From Phenylobacterium sp. (GTDB taxonomy: Bacteria > Pseudomonadota > Alphaproteobacteria > Caulobacterales > Caulobacteraceae), in the NCBI RefSeq assembly GCF_016124325.1, contig NZ_WGNY01000044.1, forward strand, positions 1 to 64,000: DNA of 64,000 bases, given 5' to 3'. Shown here one piece after another: positions 42,393 to 51,249 of this stretch. The stretch's first letter is position 1. Every line of letters begins with the position of its first letter. The position numbers and the translations under genes were made by a program. The notes beneath the pieces are model-generated. The model was not told the DNA's origin and made no database searches. It was given only the letters and a program-made list of their open reading frames with translations.

Positions 42393-42920
42393 CTAGTCCA
42401 TCGCCCCGACGTGCGGCAGGCCGCGCATCTTGCCGGCCACGTCCATGCCGTAGCCCACGAGGAAGCGGGCCGGCGCCTCCCAGGCCACGAAGTCGGGCTC
42501 GATGGCGCGCTGGGTGGGCCAGGGCTTGCGGGCGAAGACCGCGGTCATCACCTCGCCGGCGCCGGAGTCGCGCACCAGGCGGTAGGCCTCCGACAGCGAC
42601 AGGCCGGTGTCGAAGACGTCGTCCACCACCAGCGCCTTGCGGCCGGAGATCGGGCGCTGGAGGTCGGCGCGCACCTCGCAGCGGCCCGACGACTTGCGCT
42701 CGTCCTTGTAGGAGGCCAGCCACAGGGCGTCGAAGCCCACCATCCGGCCGCGGCGGGCGAGCGCGCGGGTGAGGTCGGCGGCGAACCACAGCCCGCCGGT
42801 CAGCAGGCAGACCACCACCGTCTCGTCGTCGATGCGCGGGGCGATCCGCTCGGCGAGCGCGTCGACGCGGCTGGCCACCTCGGCCTCGGAGATCAGGACG
42901 GCGGGTTCGGTCTCACTCAT
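42393..42920 (-). CDS. hpt: Phosphoribosyltransferase (hypoxanthine phosphoribosyltransferase-like)
   Basis: The 175-residue type I phosphoribosyltransferase has the PRPP-binding loop ALVVDDVFDTGLSL, an N-terminal CLLTGG segment and a late KPWPTQRAIEPDFVAWE region of the purine-salvage group. It would convert hypoxanthine or guanine and PRPP to the nucleotide. The ATG at 42920 overlaps the end of the zinc-ribbon gene by 8 bases. Xanthine-guanine specificity cannot be excluded. Confidence 0.85.
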   Translation of the reverse strand: MSETEPAVLISEAEVASRVDALAERIAPRIDDETVVVCLLTGGLWFAADLTRALARRGRMVGFDALWLASYKDERKSSGRCEVRADLQRPISGRKALVVDDVFDTGLSLSEAYRLVRDSGAGEVMTAVFARKPWPTQRAIEPDFVAWEAPARFLVGYGMDVAGKMRGLPHVGAMD

Positions 42921-43791
42921 GGGGCGCGGCGTGGCTTTCAAGGGCGTCGGGCGAGCCGGCCGGCACGGGCTGGGCCTCGGCGGGTTCGGCGGCGGGATGG
43001 TCCGGAGCGGCGTGGTCGGGGGCGGCGTGGTCGGACGCCGTGGGCTTGGGCGCGGCGTGGCCCGCCTCGACGGCGTGGGCGGCGACGGTCTGCTTGGCGC
43101 CGGCCTCGAAGCCGATCTCCAGCTCGCGCGCGGTCGACGGCGGGTCGGGCAGGCTGACGGCGAAGTAGCGGCGGGCGCCGCCGGGCGCCACCTTCGGGTC
43201 GAGCGGATCGACCACCTTGGTGAAGACCGTCTTGCCGTTGCGGTCCAGCAGGCTGATGCGGATGGCCGGGACCTCGGCGGCCGCCTCGCGGGTGTTGCGC
43301 ACCGCGCCGGTCACCGACAGCACCGGCCGGCCCGCCTCGAAGGTCGGCGTCGACTTCACGCCCTCGATGACGAGGCCCAGGTCGCTGACCGGCAGGCCAA
43401 TGGCGGCGAACACGCCCGCCGCGCCGGGAACCGCCATCGCCACCTGCTCGCGCAGGGCGATGGCCGCGCCCAGGCCGACGATGGCCGCCGCGCCGACCGC
43501 CGCGCCCACGATGAGGCCGGTGCGGCGCGGCTTGGGCGGGGGCGCCGGCCGCGGCGGCTTCACCGGCGCGACGACCTCGACGTCCTCGGCGGCCGCCGGC
43601 TCGGTCGGCGGTCCCTCGACGACGATCTCGTCGTCGGCCTCGCTCGGTTCGAGCTCCCGCTCGACCTCGCCGTCGGGCATGGCGCGCCACCGCGCCCCGC
43701 AGGACGAGCATCGCACCATCCGCCCGCTCGCCGGCACGCGTGCGTCGTCGACGAAATAGCTGGTGGCGCACTCTGGACAGGTCAGTATCAT
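42913..43791 (-). CDS. Zinc-ribbon (MJ0042-type) membrane protein with DUF3426-like domain
   Basis: The 292-residue protein starts with a zinc ribbon, C5-PE-C8 and C28-SS-C31, of the MJ0042 type. An acidic/proline-rich linker follows, then one membrane helix at about 93-115, and an extracytoplasmic beta domain of the DUF3426 kind (VLSVTGAVRNT, RISLLDRNGKTV). The tail has tandem DHAAP-like repeats. The function is unknown; in this family the gene commonly lies divergent to ftsE in alphaproteobacteria, as it does here with a 57-base gap. Confidence 0.85.
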   Translation of the reverse strand: MILTCPECATSYFVDDARVPASGRMVRCSSCGARWRAMPDGEVERELEPSEADDEIVVEGPPTEPAAAEDVEVVAPVKPPRPAPPPKPRRTGLIVGAAVGAAAIVGLGAAIALREQVAMAVPGAAGVFAAIGLPVSDLGLVIEGVKSTPTFEAGRPVLSVTGAVRNTREAAAEVPAIRISLLDRNGKTVFTKVVDPLDPKVAPGGARRYFAVSLPDPPSTARELEIGFEAGAKQTVAAHAVEAGHAAPKPTASDHAAPDHAAPDHPAAEPAEAQPVPAGSPDALESHAAPHE

Positions 43792-43848
43792 GTCGCGCGA
43801 ATCGGACGCTCCAGCACCCTCATGTCGAGGTCGCCGATTTCGGCCCAC

Positions 43849-44574
43849 ATGTCCAGAAACGCCGCCAACGCCGCCGATGAGACATCGGCCGACGAAATCC
43901 TCCGTTTCTCGGGAGTCTCGATGCGGTACGGCCGCGGTCCCGAGGTGCTCAGCGACATCTCGCTCAGCCTGCCGCGCGGTTCGTTCCACTTCGTCACCGG
44001 CTCGTCGGGCGCGGGCAAGAGCTCGCTGCTCAAGCTGATCTACCTGGCGGCGCGGCCGTCGTCGGGCGGCGTGCGGCTGTTCGGCCAGGACGTGACCTCG
44101 ATGCCGGCCAGCGACCTGCCGCACATCCGCCGCCGCATCGGCGTGGTGTTCCAGGATCTCCTGCTGCTCGACCATCTCTCGGCGTTCGACAACACCGCCC
44201 TGCCCCTGCGCATCGCCGGCCACAAGGCCTCGGAATATCGCAACGACGTGGCCGAGCTCCTGGCCTGGGTGGGCCTGGGCGGCCGCATGCAGGCGCTGCC
44301 GCCCACCCTGGCGGGCGGCGAGAAGCAGCGGCTGGCCATCGCCCGCGCCGTGGTCAACCGGCCCGAGATCCTGCTGGCCGACGAGCCCACCGGCAACGTC
44401 GACCACGACATGTCGATGCGCATCTACCGCCTGTTCGTCGAGCTGAACCGGCTGGGCACGACGGTGATCATCGCCACCCACGACCAGGACCTCGTCGCCC
44501 GCTCGGGCCGCCCGGTGCTGCACCTCGACAAGGGCCGGCTGAAGCCGGTCGCGCCCAAGGCGCCGGCGGCATGA
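43849..44574 (+). CDS. ftsE: Cell-division ATP-binding protein FtsE
   Basis: The 241-residue ABC ATPase has Walker A GSSGAGKSS, signature LAGGEKQR (the usual serine is alanine), Walker B ILLADEPTGNVD and the switch ATHDQ. With FtsX it couples ATP hydrolysis to cell-wall hydrolase activation at the septum. Two in-frame ATGs are possible (43822 and 43849), neither with a strong ribosome-binding site; I use the one nearer the conserved start. The stop overlaps ftsX as ATGA. Confidence 0.95.
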   Translation: MSRNAANAADETSADEILRFSGVSMRYGRGPEVLSDISLSLPRGSFHFVTGSSGAGKSSLLKLIYLAARPSSGGVRLFGQDVTSMPASDLPHIRRRIGVVFQDLLLLDHLSAFDNTALPLRIAGHKASEYRNDVAELLAWVGLGGRMQALPPTLAGGEKQRLAIARAVVNRPEILLADEPTGNVDHDMSMRIYRLFVELNRLGTTVIIATHDQDLVARSGRPVLHLDKGRLKPVAPKAPAA

Positions 44575-45461
44575 GCGAGAGCTTCGATCCCGCCCGCTGG
44601 CGGCCGGCGCCCTTCCTGCCGCAGGACGACGCCCGCGACCCGGCGCTGCTGTTCGTGGTGGCGGTGCTCTGCTTCCTGGCCTGCCTGGCGGCCCTGGGCG
44701 CCCTGGCCGGCGACCGCGCCGCCCACGGCTGGTCGGGCCAGCTGCTGGGCGAGGCCACCGTCATCGTCCGCCCCCGCGGCGGCGAGACGCCCGACGCCGC
44801 CGCCGCCCGCGCGGCCGAGGCCCTGGCCGCCGTGCCCGGCGTCAGCGAGGCCCGCGCCCTCGAACGCGAGAAGGCCTACGACCTCATCCGTCCCTGGCTG
44901 GGCGACGTCAGCGACCTGGAGGACCTGCCGGTGCCGCGGCTGGTCTCGGTCAGCCTCGACGCGAAGGCGCCCGCCACCGCCGCCCAGCTCGACAAGGCGC
45001 TGAAGGGCCAGGGCCTGGACGCCGTGGTCGACGACCACACCCGCTGGATCAAGGACATCCGTCGCGCCGCTGACGTGGTCCGGGCCACCGCCGCGGTGGT
45101 GTTCCTGCTGGTCGCCGCGGCGGCCGGGGCGGTGGTCGCCTTCGCCACCCGGGCCGGGCTGGCGGCGCGCCGCGACGTCGTGGAGGTGCTGCATCTCACC
45201 GGCGCCGAGGACGGCCAGATCGCCGGCCTCTTCGAGCTGCGCTTCGCCCGGATCGCCGCCGTCGCGGGCGGCATCGGAGCCCTGGGCGCGGCCGGGCTGG
45301 GCGCGCTCCTGCGGCTCATCGGCGGCGGCCAGGGCGTCACGCCGGCCCTGCCGGTCGCGTGGCTGGACCTGCTGGTCGTCCTGCCCTGCCCGCTGCTGGC
45401 CGCGCTGGTGGCGGCGGTCGCCGCGCGCCTCACCGCCCGGCGGCTGATAAAAGGGCTCTGA
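44571..45461 (+). CDS. ftsX: Cell-division membrane protein FtsX
   Basis: The 296-residue protein has four hydrophobic segments (about 27-48, 172-195, 222-246 and 262-285). A periplasmic loop between the first two contains the alanine-rich FtsX extracellular domain (ALAAVPGVSEARALEREKA). It pairs with FtsE to transmit signals to peptidoglycan hydrolases. It is coupled to ftsE by ATGA and to the next gene by TGATG. Confidence 0.92.
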   Translation: MSESFDPARWRPAPFLPQDDARDPALLFVVAVLCFLACLAALGALAGDRAAHGWSGQLLGEATVIVRPRGGETPDAAAARAAEALAAVPGVSEARALEREKAYDLIRPWLGDVSDLEDLPVPRLVSVSLDAKAPATAAQLDKALKGQGLDAVVDDHTRWIKDIRRAADVVRATAAVVFLLVAAAAGAVVAFATRAGLAARRDVVEVLHLTGAEDGQIAGLFELRFARIAAVAGGIGALGAAGLGALLRLIGGGQGVTPALPVAWLDLLVVLPCPLLAALVAAVAARLTARRLIKGL

Positions 45462-46090
45462 TGAAGTCGGTCGCCGCCTTCCTGGTGCTGGCGCTGATCT
45501 GGTTCTGCGGGCTCCTGGCCTTCGCGGGCCGGGTCCAGCACTCCACCCCCGCGCCGCAGCCCGAGCGGGCCGACGGGATCGTGGCCCTGACCGGCGCCAA
45601 CTCCAACCAGCGCCTCGCCGCGGCCATGGGCCTGCTGGAGGACGGCTACGGCAAGCGCGTCCTGGTTTCGGGCGTCAACCGCAAGGCCAGCCGCGAGGAC
45701 GTGCGCAACGTCTCGCGCGCCGTGCGCCGGCTCTACGACTGCTGCGTCGACCTGGGCTTCACCGCCGCCGACACCGTCGGCAACGCCCGCGAGACCGCCG
45801 ACTGGGCGCAGGCGATGCGCTATCGCCGCCTGATCGTGGTGACCGCCGACTACCACATGCCGCGCGCCATGCTGGAGCTGAAGGCCGTCCTGCGCGGGAC
45901 GGACGTGGAGTTGCAGACCTTCCCGGTCCGCACCCAGGCGCTCCAGGCCCGCGACTGGTGGCGCAAGCCCGCCGCGGCCCGGTTGATGGTCGTGGAATAT
46001 TCCAAGTATCTGGCGATCCTCGGCCGCGACGCGGTTCTGGGGCTCGGTCCCCGGGAGGCCCCGGCGGCGCAGAAGAAGGACGGTCCGTGA
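45461..46090 (+). CDS. YdcF/ElyC-family (DUF218) membrane-anchored protein
   Basis: The 209-residue protein has an N-terminal membrane anchor (about 4-22) and a DUF218 domain with GIVALTGANSNQRLAAA, KRVLVSGVN, GNARETADWA and VVTADYHMPRA, the family's polar core residues. Members are linked to envelope polysaccharide or lipid-carrier metabolism (ElyC, SanA). The TGATG overlap with ftsX and GTGA overlap with the acyltransferase mark one envelope operon. Confidence 0.88.
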   Translation: MKSVAAFLVLALIWFCGLLAFAGRVQHSTPAPQPERADGIVALTGANSNQRLAAAMGLLEDGYGKRVLVSGVNRKASREDVRNVSRAVRRLYDCCVDLGFTAADTVGNARETADWAQAMRYRRLIVVTADYHMPRAMLELKAVLRGTDVELQTFPVRTQALQARDWWRKPAAARLMVVEYSKYLAILGRDAVLGLGPREAPAAQKKDGP

Positions 46091-46791
46091 CCACGCTCCG
46101 CTCGCTCGTCTTCCTGCTGGCTTTCTCGATCTGGTCGGCCGGGCTGGCGATCCTCTGCACGCCGATCCTGCTGGGGCCGTCGAACTGGACCCTGGCCCTG
46201 TTCCACTTCTGGGGCCGCGGCATCGTGGTGCTGCTGCGCATCGCCGGCATCCGCGTGGAGATCCGCGGCCGCGAGCATATCCCGCAGGGCGCCGCCCTGG
46301 TGGCCGCCAAGCACCTGTGCATGTTCGACGTCTTCGCCCAGTTCACCTGGCTTCCGGGCTCGGTGTTCGTGATGAAGAAGGAGCTGAACCTGATCCCCTG
46401 GTTCGGCTGGTACGCGGCCAAGGTGGGCACCATCGACATCGACCGCGGCGGCCATTCGTCGGCGCTGAAGGCCATGGTGCGCCGGGCCAAGGCGCTGTTC
46501 GCCAGGGGCCGCCAGGTGGTGATCTTCCCTGAGGGCCATCGCGGCGTGCCCGGTCAGGCCGGCGATTACAAGCCGGGGGTGGCGGCGCTCTACCGCGAGC
46601 TGGAGGTGCCCGTGTATCCCGTGGCCACCAACTCCGGCGTCCACTGGTCGGCGAAGGGCATCAGCCTGAAGCCCGGGACCATCGTCTACGAATACCTGGA
46701 GCCGATCCCGCCGGGCCTGAAGCGCGCCGAGTTCATGCGCCTGTTGCAGGAACGCATCGAGACGGCGTCGAACGCGCTGCTAAAGACCTAG
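46087..46791 (+). CDS. plsC: 1-acyl-sn-glycerol-3-phosphate acyltransferase (PlsC family)
   Basis: This 234-residue membrane-associated acyltransferase makes phosphatidic acid from lysophosphatidic acid. Motif I appears as KHLCMFD (HX4D), motif II-like as VGTIDIDRGG and motif III as FPEGHR (usually FPEGTR). An N-terminal hydrophobic helix anchors it. The GTG start overlaps the preceding stop. It shares the CTAG of its stop codon with the convergent ChaC gene. Confidence 0.88.
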   Translation: MTTLRSLVFLLAFSIWSAGLAILCTPILLGPSNWTLALFHFWGRGIVVLLRIAGIRVEIRGREHIPQGAALVAAKHLCMFDVFAQFTWLPGSVFVMKKELNLIPWFGWYAAKVGTIDIDRGGHSSALKAMVRRAKALFARGRQVVIFPEGHRGVPGQAGDYKPGVAALYRELEVPVYPVATNSGVHWSAKGISLKPGTIVYEYLEPIPPGLKRAEFMRLLQERIETASNALLKT

Positions 46792-47324
46792 CCCGCCAAC
46801 TCCCGCGCCTCGACCATCACCAGCAAGCGCTCCATGGCCGCGTCGCGCACCCCCATCTCGCGCAGGTGCTCCACGAGGTCGCGCAGGTAGTCGATGTTGG
46901 GCCCCGACAGGCCCCGCGCGCCGGCGATCAGCTCGGCCTGCCGCTCCAGGCTGAGCGCGCCCGCCCACTGGGCGTGCATGACGTCGGAGAGGAAGCACAG
47001 CGTCTCCACCCGGCGACCGTCGTCCAGGCGCACGTTGCGGCGCGCCTCGATGTAGGTCTCGGTCGGCTGCTCGCGCTCCATGAGGTAGGCGTAGACCTCT
47101 GGCCAATCGGCCTCGGCCACACGATAGGCGGCGCCACGGCAGGCCCCGCCGGGCGCGAGGCCCAGCACCAGGCCGGGCCGCTCGTAGGTGCCGCGATGAT
47201 GGACCGAATAGATGCAGAAGGCGCGGCGGCGACCGTGTAGGGTGGCGCCCCTTCGCTCGGCGAACGGAAAGCCCGGACGCCACATCAGCGACCCGTAGCC
47301 GAACACCCAACGCTCCGACGCCAT
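46788..47324 (-). CDS. ChaC-type gamma-glutamylcyclotransferase
   Basis: The 178-residue protein has the family's nucleotide/glutathione-binding start VFGYGSLMWRPGF (Y10-GS-L) and the catalytic glutamate in the YLMEREQP region, which matches ChaC/GGCT enzymes that convert glutathione to 5-oxoproline and Cys-Gly. The ATG at 47324 has GGGCGG upstream; a GTG at 47342 is an alternative. It overlaps the acyltransferase gene tail to tail by 4 bases. Confidence 0.9.
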   Translation of the reverse strand: MASERWVFGYGSLMWRPGFPFAERRGATLHGRRRAFCIYSVHHRGTYERPGLVLGLAPGGACRGAAYRVAEADWPEVYAYLMEREQPTETYIEARRNVRLDDGRRVETLCFLSDVMHAQWAGALSLERQAELIAGARGLSGPNIDYLRDLVEHLREMGVRDAAMERLLVMVEARELAG

Positions 47325-47353
47325 ACCGCCCTGTCCCGACACGCGTGATCCGA

Positions 47354-48406
47354 ATGTCTGTGCCCGATCCCTCCCCGCGCCGCAAACCCAGCCGGCTGGT
47401 CCCCATCCTGGTGCTGGCCGTGCTCGCCATCATCGTCGCCGGCTGGAGCGCGACATGGCTGTGGATGCGCGGCCAGCTTGAGACCCGGCTCGACGCCGGC
47501 GTCTCGGCCCTCCGGCGCGCCGGCTACGAGGTCTCGTGGCGCGAGCGGGAGATCGGCGGCTATCCCTTCCGGCTGGACGTGACCCTGACCGAGGCGGCGG
47601 TCCGGGATCGGTCGGGTTGGGCGCTGGAGACGCCGCGCCTCGAGGCCGAGGCCCAGGCCTATGCGCCTATCGTCTGGGTGCTGGTCGCGCCCGACGGGCT
47701 GAGCTTCGTGCGGCCCCGCGGCGGCCCTGTGCGGGTCACCGGCCAGTCGCTACGCGCAAGCCTGAGCCACTTCGACAACACCCCGCCCAACATCTCCGTC
47801 GAGCTGATCGAGCCGGTGTTCAAGCCGGCCGCCGGCGCCGAGCCCTTCGGCCTGGCCTCGGCCAAGCAGGTCGAGTTCCACCTGCGCCAGGCGCCGGCCG
47901 AGGTGGGCGACGAGGGCGGCCTGTGGGTCTCGGTCAAGGAGGGCAAGGCCCAGTTGCCGGGCCTGCTGGGCCGGATCGCGGGCGATAAGCCGGTCTCGCT
48001 TGAATGGGACGCCCGGCTTTCCAAGATCAGCGCCTTCCACGGCGCGACTTGGGCCGAGGCCGTACGGCGCTGGATCGCGGCCGGCGGGCGGATCAACGTG
48101 AAGCGCGCGGGCCTGACCGCCGGCGACGCCCTCATCGGCGCCGAGGCGGGAAGCCTGAGCGTCGGCTCCGACGGCCGCCTGCGCGGGTCGCTGGAGGTGT
48201 CGCTGCGCCAGGCCCCCCGGGCGCTCTCGGCCATGAGCGCCACCGGCGCGGTCAGCGAGACCCAGGCGGCGGCGGCGAAGGCCGTCGTGGAGGCCCGCGC
48301 CGGTTCAGGCGACGTCGCCCGGGCCAACCTCGACTTCCAGGCCGGGCAGACCACTCTGGGCCCCGTGGCCCTGGCGCCCGCGCCGAAGGTGTACGAACCG
48401 CGCTAA
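47354..48406 (+). CDS. DUF2125-containing membrane-anchored protein
   Basis: The 350-residue protein has a single N-terminal membrane anchor (about 16-38) and a long extracytoplasmic region. The latter starts ALRRAGYEVSWREREIGGYPFRLD, the hallmark of DUF2125 proteins of alphaproteobacteria, and is rich in beta strands. The function is unknown; the fold resembles lipid-transfer AsmA-like beta proteins (inference). The ATG at 47354 is preferred over a GTG 9 bases upstream. It is divergent from the ChaC gene with almost no gap. Confidence 0.85.
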   Translation: MSVPDPSPRRKPSRLVPILVLAVLAIIVAGWSATWLWMRGQLETRLDAGVSALRRAGYEVSWREREIGGYPFRLDVTLTEAAVRDRSGWALETPRLEAEAQAYAPIVWVLVAPDGLSFVRPRGGPVRVTGQSLRASLSHFDNTPPNISVELIEPVFKPAAGAEPFGLASAKQVEFHLRQAPAEVGDEGGLWVSVKEGKAQLPGLLGRIAGDKPVSLEWDARLSKISAFHGATWAEAVRRWIAAGGRINVKRAGLTAGDALIGAEAGSLSVGSDGRLRGSLEVSLRQAPRALSAMSATGAVSETQAAAAKAVVEARAGSGDVARANLDFQAGQTTLGPVALAPAPKVYEPR

Positions 48407-48424
48407 CCGGCCCATGGTGAAGCC

Positions 48425-49045
48425 ATGGCCTCGTTCTACGACCGACACATCCTGCCCCGCCTCCTCAAGTGCGCCTGCTCGGCGCCGGGGATCACCGAAC
48501 AGCGCGCCAAGGTCGTGCCCAACGCCGAGGGCCGGGTGCTGGAACTGGGCATCGGCATGGGCCTGAACCTGGCGTTCTACGACGCCTCCAAGGTCGAGAG
48601 CGTCACGGGCGTCGATCCCACGCCTGAGCTGCGCGCCATCGCCGAAGCGGCGCCGCGCGACCCCGGGCTGTCGGTGAAGGTGGAGGACGGGACCGCCGAG
48701 GCCCTGCCCTTCGACGACAAGAGCTTCGACTGCGTGGTCTGCACCTTCACGCTCTGCTCGGTGCACACGCCGGCCCAGGCGCTCGCCGAGGCCCGCCGGG
48801 TGCTGAAGCCGGGCGGCCGGTTCCTCTATTGCGAGCACGGTCTTTCGCCCGACGCCGGCGTCGCCAAATGGCAGCGGCGCATCGAGCCGATCTGGAAGCG
48901 GTTGGCCGGCGGCTGTCACCTGACCCGCCCGGTGACCTCGTCCATCGAGGCCGCGGGCTTCAAGGTGGCCGGCGCCGAGCGCATGTACATGCCCAAGGCC
49001 CCGCGCATCGCCGGCTGGATGGAGTGGGGCGCGGCGACGACCTAG
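48425..49045 (+). CDS. Class I SAM-dependent methyltransferase (METTL7-like)
   Basis: The 206-residue protein has the SAM-binding motif I VLELGIGMGLN, an acidic strand end GVDPTPE, EDGTAEALPF and CVVCTFTLCSVH. The C-terminal GGCHLTRPV segment is characteristic of the METTL7-like/UbiE-related group, some of which methylate thiols. The substrate is unknown. It starts 18 bases after the DUF2125 gene, probably the same transcript. Confidence 0.88.
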   Translation: MASFYDRHILPRLLKCACSAPGITEQRAKVVPNAEGRVLELGIGMGLNLAFYDASKVESVTGVDPTPELRAIAEAAPRDPGLSVKVEDGTAEALPFDDKSFDCVVCTFTLCSVHTPAQALAEARRVLKPGGRFLYCEHGLSPDAGVAKWQRRIEPIWKRLAGGCHLTRPVTSSIEAAGFKVAGAERMYMPKAPRIAGWMEWGAATT

Positions 49046-49085
49046 GCGTCGGGACTCAATTCGAGGACAGCAAGCTCAACTACAT

Positions 49086-49211
49086 CCGCTCATCCCGGCG
49101 AAGGCCGGGATCCAGATCTCGAAACGCGGACGCGGATTGGACGGCCTCCGAGCCCCCAGAACCCGCTTCGGAGCCCGCCATCTGGGTCCCGGCCTTCGCC
49201 GGGACGAGCGG
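49086..49211. repeat. 126-bp composite palindromic element, copy 2 (CCGCTCATCCCGG type)
   Basis: The ends CCGCTCATCCCGGCGAAGG and CCTTCGCCGGGACGAGCGG are mutual inverted repeats, each able to form its own hairpin, with TCCAGAT and ATCTGGGT just inside. The interior shares a diverged GCGGA-GCGGAT-GGA pattern with the copy at 59083 in reverse orientation. It lies between two convergent genes and may terminate both. Confidence 0.88.
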
Positions 49212-49225
49212 GACTGAAGACAGAC

Positions 49226-49414
49226 CTAGGCGTTCACCGGCAGGGCGAAGGCCCGGAAGCGGCTGGGCAGGCGCAGCGCGGCGCGGGTTGCGTCGCGCAC
49301 GGTGTCGAACCGCTGGGCGCGGTCCGAAAGGTCCGTCCAGTCCACCCGCGCGCCGGGCGCCAGGTACTCCAGCCCGTCGAGCTTGCTGCGGGCCACGACA
49401 ACGGAAGACGCCAT
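49226..49414 (-). CDS. Small hypothetical protein, 62 residues
   Basis: This is a short soluble protein, MASSVVVARSKLDGLEYL at its start and then an ARVDWTDLSDRAQRFDTVRDA segment predicted to be helical. I recognise no family. The ATG at 49414 has GGAGAGAG upstream and the reading frame shows the codon bias of the genome, which supports it as a real small gene. Confidence 0.55.
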   Translation of the reverse strand: MASSVVVARSKLDGLEYLAPGARVDWTDLSDRAQRFDTVRDATRAALRLPSRFRAFALPVNA

Positions 49415-49643
49415 GGGGCTCTCTCCACCGAACGGTGTTCCGATCTGGACCACCTAACGTGTTACGCAACAACTCCCGTGCCAGACGCATCCGGTTCGCC
49501 CGAGAGGGGTGTTCGCGCCGATCGGCCGATCAAGCCCGCGTGAACGCCGCGGGCGAGGTTGGCGCAGGGTCAGGCCACGCCCGTGCTACAGCCCCGGCGA
49601 ACGGCCGCCGTCGCGGGCCGCAGGAACGTTCCGGGAGGACCTC

Positions 49644-50438
49644 ATGAAACTCGACAGCTCCGTCTCCGCCATCGTCACCGGGGGCGCCTCAGGCCTGGGC
49701 AAGGCCACGGTGAAGGCGCTGCGCGACCTGGGCGTGAAGGTGGCCATCTTCGACTTCAACGCCGAGACGGGCGAGGCCGCGGCCAAGGAACTGGGCGCCA
49801 CGTTCTGCCAGGTGAACGTGATGGACGAGGCCTCGGTCGACGCCGGCTTCGAGAAGGCCCGCGCCGCCAACGGCCAGGAGCGCATCCTGGTCAACTGCGC
49901 CGGCGGCGGGCGCGGCGGCAAGACCGTCGGCAAGAACAAGGAGACCGGCGAGGTCGTGCCGTTCAAGGTCTCCGACTTCTCCTATGTGCTGGAGCTGAAC
50001 ACCGTCGGCACCTTCCGCTGCATCGTGAAGAGCGCGGCGGGCATGATCGCCAACCTCGAGCCCGACGAGACCGGCGACCGCGGCGCCATCGTCAACACCG
50101 GCTCGGTGGCCGCCGAGGAGGGCCAGATCGGCCAGGTGGCCTATTCGGCCGCCAAGGCGGCGATCAAGGGCATGACCCTGGTCATCGCCCGCGACCTGTC
50201 GGGCGACGGCATCCGCATCAACACCATCCTGCCGGGGATCATGGACACGCCGATGCTGGGCGGGCTGAAGACCCGCGCGCCGCAGGTCTACGCCGGCCTC
50301 GCCGCCTCGGTCACCTTCCCCAAGCGCCTGGGCAACGCCGAGGAATACGCCGATCTGGCCGTCACCATGATCCGCAACGGCTACCTCAACGGCGAGACTG
50401 TCCGCCTCGACGGCGCGATCCGGATGGCGCCGCGGTAG
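49644..50438 (+). CDS. Short-chain dehydrogenase (3-hydroxyacyl-CoA dehydrogenase type II-like)
   Basis: The 264-residue SDR has the cofactor motif TGGASGLG, NCAGG, a catalytic serine in VNTGSVAAEEGQIGQ and the YxxxK pair in AYSAAKAAIKG. The VAAEEGQIGQVAYSA stretch and the late IRMAPR end are typical of HSD17B10-like 3-hydroxyacyl-CoA or 3-hydroxy-2-methylbutyryl-CoA dehydrogenases, so a role in fatty-acid or isoleucine breakdown is likely. GGGAGG lies 5 bases before the ATG at 49644. Confidence 0.9.
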   Translation: MKLDSSVSAIVTGGASGLGKATVKALRDLGVKVAIFDFNAETGEAAAKELGATFCQVNVMDEASVDAGFEKARAANGQERILVNCAGGGRGGKTVGKNKETGEVVPFKVSDFSYVLELNTVGTFRCIVKSAAGMIANLEPDETGDRGAIVNTGSVAAEEGQIGQVAYSAAKAAIKGMTLVIARDLSGDGIRINTILPGIMDTPMLGGLKTRAPQVYAGLAASVTFPKRLGNAEEYADLAVTMIRNGYLNGETVRLDGAIRMAPR

Positions 50439-50440
50439 GT

Positions 50441-50586
50441 CCGTCATCCCGGACACAGGGCGCGCAGCGCCCGAAGATCCGGGATCCAGCCGCACAACGG
50501 CGACGCTGCGTTGCATCGGCTTCGAGGTTTGAGCTGCCGGGTCCCGGCTCTGCGCGCCCGTCCGGGCGCTCCGGCCGGGATGACGG
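50441..50586. repeat. CCGTCATCCCGG...CCGGGATGACGG inverted-repeat element
   Basis: About 146 bp with 12-base perfect terminal inverted repeats (CCGTCATCCCGG/CCGGGATGACGG). Inside are further self-complementary pieces: GGGCGCGCAGCGCCC, and GATCCGGGATC against GGGTCCCGG. It fills the space between the SDR stop and the convergent GST gene and can serve as a two-way terminator. Confidence 0.85.
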
Positions 50587-50591
50587 ACGGC

Positions 50592-51221
50592 CTACGCCTC
50601 CGCTGCCTCGGGCTGGGACTTTTCCAGCGCCCGCTTGTAGGCGTCGCGGCCCATGGTGCGGGCGAGGTAGGCGTGTTCGGCCTCGCCCAGGCTCGCCACC
50701 TCGTGCTGGCGGCCCAGTTCCAGGGCGTAGGCCACCGAGATGTCGGCGGCCGTGAACCGGTCGCCGGCCATGTAGGGCGCCTGCTCGAGCTGGCGCCTCA
50801 CCAGCCGGAGCCGCTTCTCGGCCGCCGCCTTCGCCCAGGCGGCGCCCCAGTTGTCGCGCTCGGCCTCCGGCGCGAGGAAGCGGCTGACGATCGGCGTCAT
50901 CATCAAGGCGGCGAGGCCCGCTTCGCCCAGGTGAAGGAACTGCTGGTACGCTGGGAAGGCGGGGTCGTCGGGCGCCGGCGCCATCGGCGTCGGCCCGTAG
51001 CGGGCCATCAGGTACTCCATGATGGCGATCGACTCGACCATGGTGACGTCACCGTCCCGCAACACCGGGATGTAGGTGGCGGGATTGGCCGCCACGAACT
51101 CCGCGTCGACTTCGTCGGACAGCATGTCCACCTGCCGCACGCGATAGTCGAGGCCCATCTCCTCCATCAGCCAGACAACGCGCAGCGAGCGCGAGGTCTG
51201 GCCGCCGAACACGGTGATCAT
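50592..51221 (-). CDS. Glutathione S-transferase family protein
   Basis: The 209-residue protein has an N-terminal thioredoxin-like GST domain (ITVFGGQTSRSLRVVWLMEE, a serine-type active site, then NPATYIPVL with the cis-proline and VESIAIMEYL) and an all-helical C-terminal domain (FTAADISVAYAL). It conjugates glutathione to electrophiles or acts as a thiol isomerase; the substrate is unknown. It ends 5 bases from the palindromic element. Confidence 0.9.
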   Translation of the reverse strand: MITVFGGQTSRSLRVVWLMEEMGLDYRVRQVDMLSDEVDAEFVAANPATYIPVLRDGDVTMVESIAIMEYLMARYGPTPMAPAPDDPAFPAYQQFLHLGEAGLAALMMTPIVSRFLAPEAERDNWGAAWAKAAAEKRLRLVRRQLEQAPYMAGDRFTAADISVAYALELGRQHEVASLGEAEHAYLARTMGRDAYKRALEKSQPEAAEA

Positions 51222-51249
51222 GCGGTCTCCTCCCGGGACAGCGGAACGT